From positions 627-39,287 of the forward strand of contig PNBD01000102.1 of NCBI GenBank assembly GCA_003135855.1: a stretch of 38,661 nucleotides of DNA, read 5' to 3'. This DNA is from Deltaproteobacteria bacterium. GTDB taxonomy: Bacteria; Desulfobacterota; Binatia; Binatales; Binataceae. Position numbers and translations under genes: made by a program. Each line of letters begins with the position of its first letter. The stretch's first letter is position 1. Under the pieces are notes generated by a model that was not told the DNA's origin, did no database searches, and saw nothing but the letters and a program-made list of their open reading frames with translations. Shown here piece after piece: positions 1 through 8,314 of the stretch.

Positions 1-391
1 CCATGGCGAACTCGTCGCAGTTGGTCTTGCCGATCACGATCGCGCCGGCCGCCTTGAGCCGCGATACTTGCACCGAATCGGACGCGGGGCGGTTGTCCTT
101 GAACGGCTTGGAGCCGAACGTGGTGGGCAATCCAGCGACGTCTTCGAGATCCTTCACGCCGAGCGGCAGACCGGCGAGCGGCCCGAGCTCCTCTCGGCGC
201 GCGATTTTTTCGTCCATCGCGCGCGCATCGCTCATCGCTTGCTCGGATCTCAGCGCGCAAAACGCATTGAGCTTCGGGTTGGTCTCGTTGATTCGCTCGA
301 TCGTTAGCTCCATCAGTTCGCTGGGCTTTACTTCGCGCTTGCGAATCAGCGCGGCGAGCTCGTGCGCGGGTTTCCAATACAGCTCGGACAT
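1..391 (-). CDS. Amidase family protein, N-terminal part (runs off the window start)
   Basis: Partial gene of the amidase signature family, related to GatA and other amide hydrolases. The 130 visible residues begin MSELYWKPAHELAALIRK. They contain the family's LAGLPLGVKD block, whose Lys80 is the expected catalytic lysine of the Ser-cisSer-Lys triad, and end at GKTNCDEFAM. The two catalytic serines lie beyond the window edge. The start is well supported: a GGAGG-type ribosome site lies about seven bases before the ATG at 391. The substrate cannot be told. It could be the GatA subunit of the amidotransferase, but no gatB or gatC is visible and the neighbours are catabolic, so a stand-alone amidase is more likely. 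It is divergent from the TetR gene. Confidence 0.9.
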   Translation of the reverse strand, partial: MSELYWKPAHELAALIRKREVKPSELMELTIERINETNPKLNAFCALRSEQAMSDARAMDEKIARREELGPLAGLPLGVKDLEDVAGLPTTFGSKPFKDNRPASDSVQVSRLKAAGAIVIGKTNCDEFAM

Positions 392-484
392 CGGCAGAAC
401 CTCCCGAAGCGAAACTGCTGCATATTTACTACGTTCGGTTCCGGCTGATAAAGGGAGAAATGGCTTAGGCTGATCCGGCCGCAA

Positions 485-513
485 TTGACTCCCTAACGGA
501 CGTTAGATAGATT
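485..513 (+). promoter_or_regulatory. Sigma-70 type promoter with TetR operator palindrome in the spacer
   Basis: A TTGACT -35 box (485-490) and a TAGATT -10 box (508-513) are exactly 17 bp apart. The spacer holds the palindrome CTAACGgaCGTTAG (493-506), a perfect 6-bp inverted repeat with a 2-bp centre. This lies just upstream of the TetR gene, which is the usual layout for TetR autorepression. The boxes and palindrome are seen directly; which protein binds is inferred. Confidence 0.65.
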
Positions 514-528
514 TTTTAGCCGGTCAAG

Positions 529-1212
529 ATGCGCAGCCCCTCGAAAACCTCCGCGTCGCGTTCCGGAGCCAAGGTAATCGAGCTGCGGCGGACACCCGAC
601 ACTCGCGATCGCGTGCTGCACGTGGCGCAGGCGCTGTTCGCCGAGCGCGGATATCGCGGCACCAGCCTGCGCGACATCGCGCGACGGATCGGAATCAAGG
701 CGCCTTCGCTGTTGCATCATTTTCCATCGAAGCAGCAGCTCTACATCGCGGTGCTCGAGAAGATGTTCGAGAGTCTCGAGGACGCCGCTAACGCGGTCGC
801 ATGGGGGCGCGAAAGCCGGCAGGATCGCATGCGCCAGGCGGTGCGCGATGCGATCGATTTCATCGCGAGCCATCCCGATTTCGTGCGGCTCATGTGGAAA
901 GAGATGGCGGACGAGAGCGGGGTCGGGCGCCAGGTTTTGAAACGGCGGCTGCCGCCACTTTTTTCAATCGCAGTCAATTTCATTTTCCACGGCCAGCGCG
1001 AGGGAGAGTTTCGCCCCGAAGTCGATCCGCTGCACTTCATGTGGAGCCTGAATTCGATCACGATTGGCTATTTCACCACTGCTGCGATGATCAAGCGGCT
1101 ATGGAACATGAACCTGCTCGGGCCCGCGATGATCGAACGGCGCAAGCGCGAAGTGATCGACACCGTCGAGCGCACGCTGTTCACGACTCCCGGCAGCATG
1201 CCGCCGCAATAG
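529..1212 (+). CDS. TetR/AcrR family transcriptional regulator
   Basis: A 227-residue one-component repressor. The N-terminal helix-turn-helix spans about residues 26-72 (LFAERGYRGTSLRDIARRIG, then SLLHHFPSKQQLY), a textbook TetR recognition region. The C-terminal part is an all-helical ligand and dimer domain with no identifiable ligand. The gene sits between a divergent amidase and, 64 bp downstream on the same strand, an LLM flavin oxidoreductase, so it probably controls one or both as well as itself. A palindrome in its own promoter supports autoregulation. No strong ribosome site precedes the ATG at 529, so a slightly different start is possible. Confidence 0.92.
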   Translation: MRSPSKTSASRSGAKVIELRRTPDTRDRVLHVAQALFAERGYRGTSLRDIARRIGIKAPSLLHHFPSKQQLYIAVLEKMFESLEDAANAVAWGRESRQDRMRQAVRDAIDFIASHPDFVRLMWKEMADESGVGRQVLKRRLPPLFSIAVNFIFHGQREGEFRPEVDPLHFMWSLNSITIGYFTTAAMIKRLWNMNLLGPAMIERRKREVIDTVERTLFTTPGSMPPQ

Positions 1213-1276
1213 ACTCGCAGCTTCACCACCGGCGCGAGAGCCGGATCGACGCAATCGCAAAGGAGAATCGCCAGCA

Positions 1277-2470
1277 ATGAAGTTTGGAACTTTTTATGAG
1301 CATCAGTTGCCACGGCCGTGGAAGGAAGGCGCGGAGCTGAAGCTCTTTCAGGATGCGCTCGACCAAGTTGAGTTGGCGGACAAGCTCGGCATCGATCATA
1401 TGTGGGAAGTCGAGCATCATTTTCTCGAAGAGTATGCGCATTCGTCGGCGCCGGAGATTTTTCTCGCGGCGGCCAGTCAGCGGACCAAACAGATTCGGCT
1501 GGGGCATGGCATCGTGCTGTTGCCGCCGGGGTACAATCATCCGGCGCGGGTGGCCGAGCGAATCGCGACGCTCGATTTGGTGAGCGGCGGACGAGTCGAA
1601 TTCGGCACTGGCGAATCGTCGGCGGAGCTGGAGCTGGGCGGATTTCGCATCCCGCGCGCCGACAAGCGCGCGATGTGGCAGGAATCGCTCGGCGCGATCG
1701 CGCGGATGTTCGTCGAGGATCCGTTCCTTGGTCACGAGGGCAAGTACTTCTCGATGCCGGTGCGCAACGTGGTGCCGAAGCCGGTGCAGAAACCGCATCC
1801 GCCGCTGTGGGTCGCGTGCTCGCGGCGCGAAACGATCCATCTCGCGGCGCAGTTGGGAATCGGCGCGCTGACATTTGCATTCGTATCGCCGGAAGAGGCG
1901 CGGCAGTGGGTGACCGACTACTACACGACGCTCGAGAATGAGTGCGAGCCGATCGGTTACGCGATCAATCCCAACATCGCGATCGTCACCGGCTTCATGT
2001 GCGACAACAACGCGGAGACCGCGCGGAAGGCGGGCGAAGAGGGGCTGAAATTTTTCTCCTACGCGCTGGGGCATCATTATGTGTTCGGCCGGCACGAGCC
2101 GGGCAAGACCGACATCTGGCAGAAGTTCAAAGCGAGTCCCGTCAACCTGCCGGGCATGGACGGTTCGAATTCGTGCGTCGGCTCGCCCGATCAGATTCGG
2201 AAGCGGCTGCGTGAATACGAAGAGGCGGGCGTCGATCAGGTGGTGTTCATCTCGCAGGCGGGCAACAACAAGCACGAGGACATCTGCGCGTCGCTCAGTT
2301 TGTTCGCCGAGCAGGTGATGCCGGAATTCAAGGAACGCGACGTGAAGCGCGCGCGCGAGAAGGCGGCAAGGATGGCGCCGATCCTTGAGAAGGCGATGAA
2401 GCGCAAGCCGGAGCCGGAGATTCCGAAGCAGGAAGCGCCGACGATCGTGCAGGCAGTGATGCTTCCGTAA
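1277..2470 (+). CDS. LLM class flavin-dependent oxidoreductase (luciferase-like monooxygenase)
   Basis: A 397-residue bacterial-luciferase-like protein with a TIM-barrel fold that uses FMNH2 or F420. The start MKFGTFYEHQLPRPW, the block LGIDHMWEVEHHF and the segment RLGHGIVLLPPGYNHPARVAERIATLD are typical of the family. SGGRVEFGTGESS is the usual phosphate-binding strand-loop. The C-terminal motif GSPDQIRKRLREYEEAGVDQVVF closes the barrel, followed by a charged tail. An AGGAG ribosome site precedes the ATG. It follows the TetR gene and ends at a strong terminator, suggesting a two-gene TetR-controlled unit. The substrate is unknown; relatives oxidise alkanes, sulfonates or aromatic compounds. 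Confidence 0.92.
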   Translation: MKFGTFYEHQLPRPWKEGAELKLFQDALDQVELADKLGIDHMWEVEHHFLEEYAHSSAPEIFLAAASQRTKQIRLGHGIVLLPPGYNHPARVAERIATLDLVSGGRVEFGTGESSAELELGGFRIPRADKRAMWQESLGAIARMFVEDPFLGHEGKYFSMPVRNVVPKPVQKPHPPLWVACSRRETIHLAAQLGIGALTFAFVSPEEARQWVTDYYTTLENECEPIGYAINPNIAIVTGFMCDNNAETARKAGEEGLKFFSYALGHHYVFGRHEPGKTDIWQKFKASPVNLPGMDGSNSCVGSPDQIRKRLREYEEAGVDQVVFISQAGNNKHEDICASLSLFAEQVMPEFKERDVKRAREKAARMAPILEKAMKRKPEPEIPKQEAPTIVQAVMLP

Positions 2471-2494
2471 CCGCGATCGCGATTTGCATGAAAC

Positions 2495-2528
2495 AAAAGG
2501 CCGTCCTTGCCGGGCGGCCTTTTTGTTT
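2495..2528 (+). terminator. Rho-independent terminator (probably bidirectional)
   Basis: A 12-bp stem (AAAAGGCCGTCC paired with GGGCGGCCTTTT, one G-U pair) with a short loop is followed by a T-rich run. It lies 25 bp after the LLM gene stop. The A-run on the other flank lets it also serve the convergent lipoprotein gene. Confidence 0.9.
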
Positions 2529-2545
2529 TCCTTACCGGGAGAGGG

Positions 2546-3142
2546 TCAATCGCGCTGAGGCGCGGTTGGGGCGGGGCCGACGCGCACGTACTTGACCGGA
2601 AATCCGCGGCAGTCTTTCGGGTCCACTAGTTCCTCGGTGAAGTGGCTCGGATCGCGGACGAGGATGCGCGCCTTGACCATCCGCGCCTGCACGAAGCCGT
2701 TGTCCGCGCACACCTGATCGGCGAGCACCAGGCCGGGAACATTGGGATCGAGGTTGCCGCGCCAGATTACCTGGCCAGCCGGAATAGTTTTGCTGCCATC
2801 GATCAGCGTCGCGACGTAATTGCGGCCGCGCAGCATCGGATCAAGGCTGATGACGACTCGCAGCGGTCCGCCCGGATAGGTCGCCATCCAGTTCCCGTTG
2901 AGCAATCGCGCTTCGTTGAGCGGCGCCAGCGGTGGCTGCGGAGGAACGATGGGAGCAGGGGGCATCGAAGGTTCCTGCGCATACTGGAACGACTGCGAGT
3001 TACAGCCAGCGATCAGACACGCGAAAAAAATTGCGACGATCGCGGATGTGCGGCGGCGCGGCGCGGTCGGCGTTGAGCGAGCAGGCAGGCAGATCGGTGG
3101 ACAGGTGCAGTCGGTCATCGAACATGGCCTCGAACGCGGCAT
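2546..3142 (-). CDS. Putative lipoprotein of unknown function
   Basis: A 198-residue protein of no recognised family. Residues 34-47 form a hydrophobic stretch ending in the lipobox LIAGC (Cys47), so it is probably lipid-anchored and exported. The 33 residues before it are unusually long and Cys/Pro-rich for a signal peptide. An internal ATG at 3118 would shorten it by eight residues, but GGAGG lies just before the ATG at 3142. A Pro-rich linker (PPAPIVPPQPPLAP) follows the lipobox, then a compact domain with LLNGNWMATYPGG, IPAGQVIWRGNL and paired cysteines (DQVCADNG, DPKDCRG). The shape resembles small cell-envelope binding or inhibitor domains; no function is assigned. It is divergent from the redoxin selenoprotein gene. 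Confidence 0.75.
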   Translation of the reverse strand: MPRSRPCSMTDCTCPPICLPARSTPTAPRRRTSAIVAIFFACLIAGCNSQSFQYAQEPSMPPAPIVPPQPPLAPLNEARLLNGNWMATYPGGPLRVVISLDPMLRGRNYVATLIDGSKTIPAGQVIWRGNLDPNVPGLVLADQVCADNGFVQARMVKARILVRDPSHFTEELVDPKDCRGFPVKYVRVGPAPTAPQRD

Positions 3143-3309
3143 AGATCCTCCCGGGCGCGGCGCGGTTTGAAGCGCAGCATAGCAGAGCGATATCTCGCCT
3201 GCTCGTCAATCGATGCGCACAAGCGCGACTCTTGTGCCAGGGAAATCTGATCTGGAATTGGGCGGCACTTCGTGTCAGGTTCGCGATCGTAGGTGGGTTC
3301 GGAGGTTTC

Positions 3310-4425
3310 ATGACGATGAGTGCATCGGGCGCGGGCGATCCCCAGACGGAATCGAAACTTGCGATGGAATCGAAACTCGACGCGGCGCGCAAACTCAAAG
3401 TCTTGACCGAGGTGCCGAAGCAATTCTCCAGCGGGCAGAAAGTCGATCCCGCCGACTGGAAGGATTTTGTCCGCGCGCAGAACGACGAGCTCAAGACCGG
3501 GCCGAATATCGGCGAGCAAGTGCCCGACTTCGAACTCGCGGATCAGAATGACCGCCAGTGGGCGCGCAAAGATTTGAGGGGTCGGAACGGACTGTTACTG
3601 GTGTTCACGCGCAGCGCCGATTGGTGACCCTATTGCCGAAGCCAGCTCGTCGAGCTGGAGCATTCGCGCGCCGCGCTGGAAAAGCAGGGCGTCAAAGTAG
3701 CGTCGATTTCGTACGATCCGCCGCCCACGCTCAAGCGATTCGCCGACGCGTATCAGATCGGCTATCCGATGCTGTCGGACAAAGGCAGCGCGGTGATCCG
3801 CAAATTTGGAATCCTGAACGCGAATATTCCGGAAGGGCATCCGTTCCATGGAATTCCGTTCCCGGGCGATTACCTGATCGGCCCGGACGGAACAGTGCGC
3901 GACAAGTCGTTTCTCCCCGACTACCAGGCGCGCCCGGCGGCGTCGGAAGTGCTGCTCAAGAATTTCGGCGCATCGGCCGGCGGTCCGGTCGTGACGGTCA
4001 AGGCTGAAGATGTGCAAGCGGTGATCACGATGTCGTCGAGTATCGCGGTGCCGGGGCGAGAGCTAGGCATCGCGGCTGATTTCACGGTCGCGAAGGGATG
4101 GCACATCTATGGTCAGCCACTTCCCGAAAATTATGTTGCGACGTCGATCAGCTTCGAGCCGGAATTCTTAAGCGCGCAATCCTTGAATTTTCCGGATGCG
4201 ACGCCGGTCGAGTTCAAATCGCTCGGCGAGACACTGCCGGTGTACACCGGAGCGCTTCGCGCGGTGGGCATCGTGCGCATCAAGCCGAATCTCAAGCCCG
4301 GTGATTACCAGCTCAAGGGCACGCTTCGATTCCAGGCCTGCAACGATCAGATTTGCAAGCTGCCGCAAAAGATCGATTTCGAAATTCCGATCAAGATCGA
4401 GGCGATGGTAGCGGGCGTGAAGTAA
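3310..4425 (+). CDS. Redoxin (AhpC/TSA-like)-DsbD alpha fusion with probable selenocysteine at an in-frame TGA
   Basis: One reading frame runs from 3310 to 4425 with a single TGA at 3625-3627. Read through, it gives a 371-residue protein. The sequence around the TGA is VFTRSADW-U-PYCRSQL. In this redoxin family the position normally holds the first Cys of a CxxC, so TGA as selenocysteine gives U106-P-Y-C109. Residues 63-220 are the AhpC/TSA-type fold, including GYPMLSDKGSAVIRKFGI and GDYLIGPDGTVRD. Residues 230-365 resemble the N-terminal domain of DsbD, with a cysteine pair C344-NDQI-C349. A SECIS-like hairpin lies just after the TGA. The function is likely thiol peroxidase or disulfide reduction. 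GGAGG at 3301-3305 supports the start at 3310. No clear signal peptide is seen, odd for a DsbD-like domain, though an upstream TTG start at 3232 would add a weakly hydrophobic segment. The alternative is a nonsense mutation or sequencing error. Confidence 0.85.
3642..3658 (+). promoter_or_regulatory. Bacterial SECIS-like hairpin for selenocysteine insertion
   Basis: A perfect 7-bp stem CCAGCTC/GAGCTGG with the three-base loop GTC. The loop G is 22 nt after the TGA codon. Bacterial SECIS elements are known as short stems just after the UGA with a G, usually GU, at the start of the apical loop; distance, stem length and loop all fit. It lies within the coding sequence, as bacterial SECIS elements do. 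Confidence 0.75.
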
Positions 4426-4449
4426 TAGCCGCGTCGCGCGGGGAGATTT

Positions 4450-4487
4450 GCGAGGCGCACCCGAGCAGGTACGCCTCGCGTTCGTTT
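4450..4487 (+). terminator. Hairpin terminator between convergent genes
   Basis: A perfect 8-bp stem GCGAGGCG (4450-4457) / CGCCTCGC (4472-4479) with a 14-nt loop, followed by GTTCGTTT. It lies just after the redoxin gene and overlaps the last bases of the convergent amidohydrolase gene. Confidence 0.65.
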
Positions 4488-5685
4488 ACATCAGCTTGTA
4501 GGCGCGGGCGACGTTCTCGCCGAGAATCGCGCGGCGTCCCGACTCCTTCATCGGCGCGATCAGGCCTTTCAATTCTTCGAGATAGTTGCCCGGATGGTCG
4601 GGGTGCGGATAGTCGGTCGCCCAGAAAAACTTGTCCTCGCCGACGATCTCCATCATCGCGGCGATCGTCCGCTCGTCGGGGTCCGCCGAGATGTAGCATG
4701 AGCGCTTGAAATAGTAGGACGGCTTTTCCTTCAGGCGGACGGTGGCGCCGAGCGTGGTGCCGCCAAAAATCGCGTCGGCGCGATCGAGGAAGTAGCCGAT
4801 CCATCCCGCCTGCGACTCCAGCACCACGACCCGCAGCTTCGGAAAACGATCGAATACGCCAAGCTGAAAGAAGGTGCCGAATGCGTGCTGAACTCCCTGG
4901 CCCGCAAAGAGATCGTAATACCAGGCGGCCCACTGGAAATTATCGTAACGATGGTGGATGCCGAAGCTCGGGGGCTCGAAGGTCGGATGGATCGCGAGCG
5001 GCACGTCGAGATCCTGCGCCGCGGCGAAGACCGGATCGTGCTTGGTGTCGCCATGCGGGACGCGCGTGATCGTGAACGGGCATACGAACGCGCCCTTGCA
5101 TCCATCTTTGACGGCGCGCTCGAGTTCGCGCGCTGCTTCTTCGGGATCACCGAGCGAGAGATGCGCGATCGGGATCAGCTTGCCGCCCGAGTCGCGGCAG
5201 AAGTCCGCGATCCATCGATTGTACGCGCGGCAGTATGCCGACGAGAGTTCGGCGTCGAACAGTTCCGCTTCCCACAAGAGCCCGATGGTCGGATAGAGGA
5301 TCGATTTCTCCATCGCTTCCTTTTCGAGCAATTCGAGGCGTTCCTTCGCGACCATCGTGCCGAACGCGGCGCCCTTGAGGTACGTGTCCTCGGGCTTCGG
5401 TTGCATCATGCGGACCTGCTCGGGTTTCGATTCACCGCGCATCGCGCTCTCGCGCAGGTTGTTTGCTTCTTCGACGCGCTTGCCCATGCCGCCGAGCGAG
5501 CCGAGCACGCCGGGCTGCGTCATCTTCGCGCGCTTGCCGTCGATCTCGAGAAATTCGAAGCCGTCATCGCCGACCCGGATACGCATCGCCCGTTCGCGAT
5601 ATTTCGGATCGATGTATTTTTCCCAAAGATCGGGCGGCTCGAGAATATGTCCGTCGCAATCGATCACCAGTGCTTCAGTCTTCAT
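4486..5685 (-). CDS. Amidohydrolase family 2 protein (metal-dependent hydrolase or decarboxylase)
   Basis: A 399-residue protein of the amidohydrolase-2 (ACMSD-like) TIM-barrel family. The N-terminal metal motif is VIDCDGHILEPPDLWEKY (Asp11, His13). Later family blocks are DVPLAIHPTFEPPSFG, LRVVVLESQAGWIGYFLDR and the C-terminal FFWATDYPHPDHPG, whose Asp is the usual catalytic or metal residue. A longer frame extends upstream to 5730, but AGGAG just before the ATG at 5685 and homology-like sequence from MKTEAL onward decide this start. It lies 62 bp downstream of the cyclase gene on the same strand, so they form an operon. Members of this family hydrolyse or decarboxylate ring-derived acids; the substrate is not known. 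Confidence 0.9.
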   Translation of the reverse strand: MKTEALVIDCDGHILEPPDLWEKYIDPKYRERAMRIRVGDDGFEFLEIDGKRAKMTQPGVLGSLGGMGKRVEEANNLRESAMRGESKPEQVRMMQPKPEDTYLKGAAFGTMVAKERLELLEKEAMEKSILYPTIGLLWEAELFDAELSSAYCRAYNRWIADFCRDSGGKLIPIAHLSLGDPEEAARELERAVKDGCKGAFVCPFTITRVPHGDTKHDPVFAAAQDLDVPLAIHPTFEPPSFGIHHRYDNFQWAAWYYDLFAGQGVQHAFGTFFQLGVFDRFPKLRVVVLESQAGWIGYFLDRADAIFGGTTLGATVRLKEKPSYYFKRSCYISADPDERTIAAMMEIVGEDKFFWATDYPHPDHPGNYLEELKGLIAPMKESGRRAILGENVARAYKLM

Positions 5686-5747
5686 ACTCGCTCCTGAAAA
5701 TTTGACTTTCCTGCTAATCGGTCTCCGCATTCACCTGGTCGAGAGCG

Positions 5748-6674
5748 CTAAAAGGTCGCGAGCGGATTCACCGGCGAAGCAGTCCCTCGTTCGAGAATCA
5801 GCGGCGCCATCGTGAACATGAACTCGAATCGATTCGATGCGCCGCAGGCCGCCGAAACCGCGTCGAGGTCGGCATTATCGATCAGATGGATTCCCATCGC
5901 GACCAGCGTGCCGACGTGCACCGGCAGCGGGACACCGTCGTAGCCCGACGGCACCACGTCGCTGACCCCGTCACAGCCGAGCACCGCGATTCGCCGTTCG
6001 TGCAGCCAGGGCAGGCAGCTCGCATCGAGGCCGGGGAGACCCTCGCGAAACGGATCCCATCCGCCCTTGGACTTGCGGCGAGCCGAGCGGCCGGTGCGAA
6101 CCAGCAGCACATCGCCTTCGTCGACGCGAACATTCTGCGCCTTCTCGGCGGCGTCGAGTTCTTCCGGATAGATCGCGGTGCCGGGCTCGAGCCATTCGAC
6201 TTTCTTGAGCCGCGGGATATCGAGCAGGACGCCACGACTGATGATTCCCGTGCGGGTGACGTCGATCGCGCATTTTTTGGCGCCGTGCGATCCGACTTCG
6301 CTCGCATCGAACCCGTTGTACATCTTGTTTTCCCAGAACACGTGGCAGAGCGCATCGAGATGCGTATTGGCCATGCCGTGCGGCGCGATCGCGAAATAAT
6401 CGCCGGCGTACGGCAGCGGCATCTCGCGCGAATCGAAGCCTGCTTGGACCATCAGGTGAGTCACGGGCGTAGGATTGTCGGGCGCCGCAATCGTCGCGAG
6501 CGGCAGCGCCATCGAAACTGTTTGCCCGGTCTGCACCAGCTTTGCGGCGGCCGCGCGCTTTTTATCGGTGATAAAATTCAGAGCCCCGCGTTCATCTTCC
6601 TTGCCCCAGCGGCCCCAATTGCTGAGCTTCTCGAACAGGCCCTTCACATCAGCAGGCGTGAGCTTTTGCGCCAT
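5748..6674 (-). CDS. Cyclase family protein (kynurenine-formamidase-like hydrolase)
   Basis: A 308-residue metal-dependent hydrolase of the cyclase/KynB superfamily. The hallmark pattern H-G-x3-T-H-x-D-x3-H is present as PHGMANTHLDALCH (His99, His105, Asp107, His111). Supporting family segments are [33 protein letters not shown] and PLPVHVGTLVAMGIHLIDN. An AGGAG ribosome site precedes the ATG at 6674. It is first in a two-gene operon with the amidohydrolase. A cyclase next to an amidohydrolase is a common pairing in catabolism of cyclic amides or aromatic compounds, but the actual substrate cannot be read from sequence. It is divergent from the SagB-like gene. Confidence 0.9.
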   Translation of the reverse strand: MAQKLTPADVKGLFEKLSNWGRWGKEDERGALNFITDKKRAAAAKLVQTGQTVSMALPLATIAAPDNPTPVTHLMVQAGFDSREMPLPYAGDYFAIAPHGMANTHLDALCHVFWENKMYNGFDASEVGSHGAKKCAIDVTRTGIISRGVLLDIPRLKKVEWLEPGTAIYPEELDAAEKAQNVRVDEGDVLLVRTGRSARRKSKGGWDPFREGLPGLDASCLPWLHERRIAVLGCDGVSDVVPSGYDGVPLPVHVGTLVAMGIHLIDNADLDAVSAACGASNRFEFMFTMAPLILERGTASPVNPLATF

Positions 6675-6779
6675 GGTAAACTCTCCTTGCGCGATGCGCG
6701 CGGAAAAGTTCTATACCACAACCCGCGGCCAGCTTAGTAACTGAACGATTGGTATGTGAGTCGCGCCCGAGGTTACGCA

Positions 6780-8288
6780 GTGGCGAACGATTACATCGAA
6801 GCGGCGCGCGTTTATCACGAGGTGACCAAGCACTCGTACACGTCGGTGCGTTCGTCGCCGAATTATCTTGATTGGGACACCAAGCCGATGCCCTACAAGA
6901 TTTACCCCGGCGCGGCGTCGCTCGCGCTTCCGCGCGATCTCAGCCTGTCGGCGGTTCCTGCCTTGACTGCGATTTCGACGAGCGCGCCAGCCGACTCGCC
7001 GTTTGCAATCGACATCGAAACCCTGACGCGCATTTTGTTCTGTGCTGACGGCCTCACGCGGCGAAAGAGCGTCGGCGGCGAGAATTATCATTTCCGCGCG
7101 GCGCCATCGGCCGGCGCGCTCTATCCGATCGAGGTCTATGTTGCCGCCGGCGACGTCGCAGGAGTCGAGCGCGGGCTTTATCATTTCTCACCGGCAGACT
7201 TGCGGATGACCGGGCTCAGGCGCGGCGATTGGCGCGAGTACATCGCGCGCGCGGCGTCGAATCGACCGTCGATTCTTTCGGCGCGCGCGGTCATTGCGCT
7301 GTCGTCGATCTATTGGAGAAGCACCTGGAAGTATCGCGGTCGCGCGTATCGCTATTGCTTCTGGGACGGCGGAACGCTGCTCGCGAATCTGCTCGCGGCA
7401 GCCACAGCGGAGGGAATACCGGCCGAGGTCATCACCGCGTTCGAGGATCCCGCGCTCGAGACTCTGCTCGGGATCGATGGCGAGCATGAAGGCATGGTCG
7501 CGCTGGTTGCGCTCGGATGCACCGAAGTGGCGCGCGAAAAATCGCCCACGCCAGACGCGCTCGCGATCGAGTCGATTCCAGTCTCCGAAAAAGAAGTCGT
7601 TTACAATGATCTCTGGAAGATGCATCGCGAATCGCGGCTGGTGAGTTTGAGCGAGGTGGAAGCGGTCGCATCGGGCACGCTGGATGCTTCCTCCGAGTCC
7701 CCATCCGCGAACTTGATCGAGATTGCCACCTTGCCCGACGACGATGCCTTGCGGCTAGGTGAAACGATTCTGCGCCGCGGTTCGACGCGCGCGTTTGCAC
7801 AAGATTCGATTGCAGCCGAAGAACTGGCGACCATCATGGCTGCCTCGAGTGCGCATCCGCGCGCCGATTTTCCACGCCTGACCGATACCTATCTGATCGT
7901 CAACGCCGTCGAAGGCATGGAAGCGGGCGCTTACTATTACAATCGTCAGGCCGGCGGCTTCGAGCTGCTCAAGGCCGGAAATTTCCGCGGCGAAGCTGGC
8001 TATCTATGCCTCGAGCAGCCGCTCGGAATGGACTCGTCGGCGCTGGTCGTTTACATGACGGACCTGGAGCGCGCGCTGGGTGCACTCGGCAATCGCGGCT
8101 ATCGCGACGCACACCTCGAGGCGGGGATTCTCGGCGGCCGTGCCTACCTCGCCGCATATTCGCTCGGCCGGGGCGCGACTGGTCTCACGTTTTACGACGA
8201 TGACACGACCAAATTCTTGGAGCCGCACGCCGCCGGCAAGAGTCCGCTGCTAATGGTCGCACTCGGCGTCCCCCGATCGCGTGCGTGA
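6780..8288 (+). CDS. SagB-type dehydrogenase, two tandem nitroreductase domains
   Basis: A 502-residue protein with two FMN nitroreductase-fold domains. The first (about residues 70-255) carries ENYHFRAAPSAGALYPIEVY, typical of SagB/ThcOx oxidases. The second (about 320-495) carries RRGSTRAFAQDSIAAEELA and a second flavin-fold half ending LLMVALGVPRS. SagB enzymes oxidise azolines to azoles in thiazole/oxazole-modified peptides. No cyclodehydratase (SagC/SagD) or precursor peptide gene is visible, so this is an orphan and may act on something else. The start is a GTG at 6780 with GAGG seven bases upstream, giving MANDYIEAARVYHEVTKHSY; another GTG at 6756 would add eight residues. Confidence 0.85.
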   Translation: MANDYIEAARVYHEVTKHSYTSVRSSPNYLDWDTKPMPYKIYPGAASLALPRDLSLSAVPALTAISTSAPADSPFAIDIETLTRILFCADGLTRRKSVGGENYHFRAAPSAGALYPIEVYVAAGDVAGVERGLYHFSPADLRMTGLRRGDWREYIARAASNRPSILSARAVIALSSIYWRSTWKYRGRAYRYCFWDGGTLLANLLAAATAEGIPAEVITAFEDPALETLLGIDGEHEGMVALVALGCTEVAREKSPTPDALAIESIPVSEKEVVYNDLWKMHRESRLVSLSEVEAVASGTLDASSESPSANLIEIATLPDDDALRLGETILRRGSTRAFAQDSIAAEELATIMAASSAHPRADFPRLTDTYLIVNAVEGMEAGAYYYNRQAGGFELLKAGNFRGEAGYLCLEQPLGMDSSALVVYMTDLERALGALGNRGYRDAHLEAGILGGRAYLAAYSLGRGATGLTFYDDDTTKFLEPHAAGKSPLLMVALGVPRSRA

Positions 8289-8314
8289 TCGCCAAGTCCG
8301 TTGGTAACTCGCCG

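Noticed and set aside
1068-2275. Long minus-strand frames opposite the LLM oxidoreductase
   Set aside because: Shadow frames of a well-supported gene with no domain content.
3625-3627. Reading the TGA as a true stop that splits two genes
   Set aside because: The downstream part lacks its own start and ribosome site near the break, and the TGA falls at a conserved active-site position with a SECIS-like hairpin. A pseudogene cannot be fully excluded.
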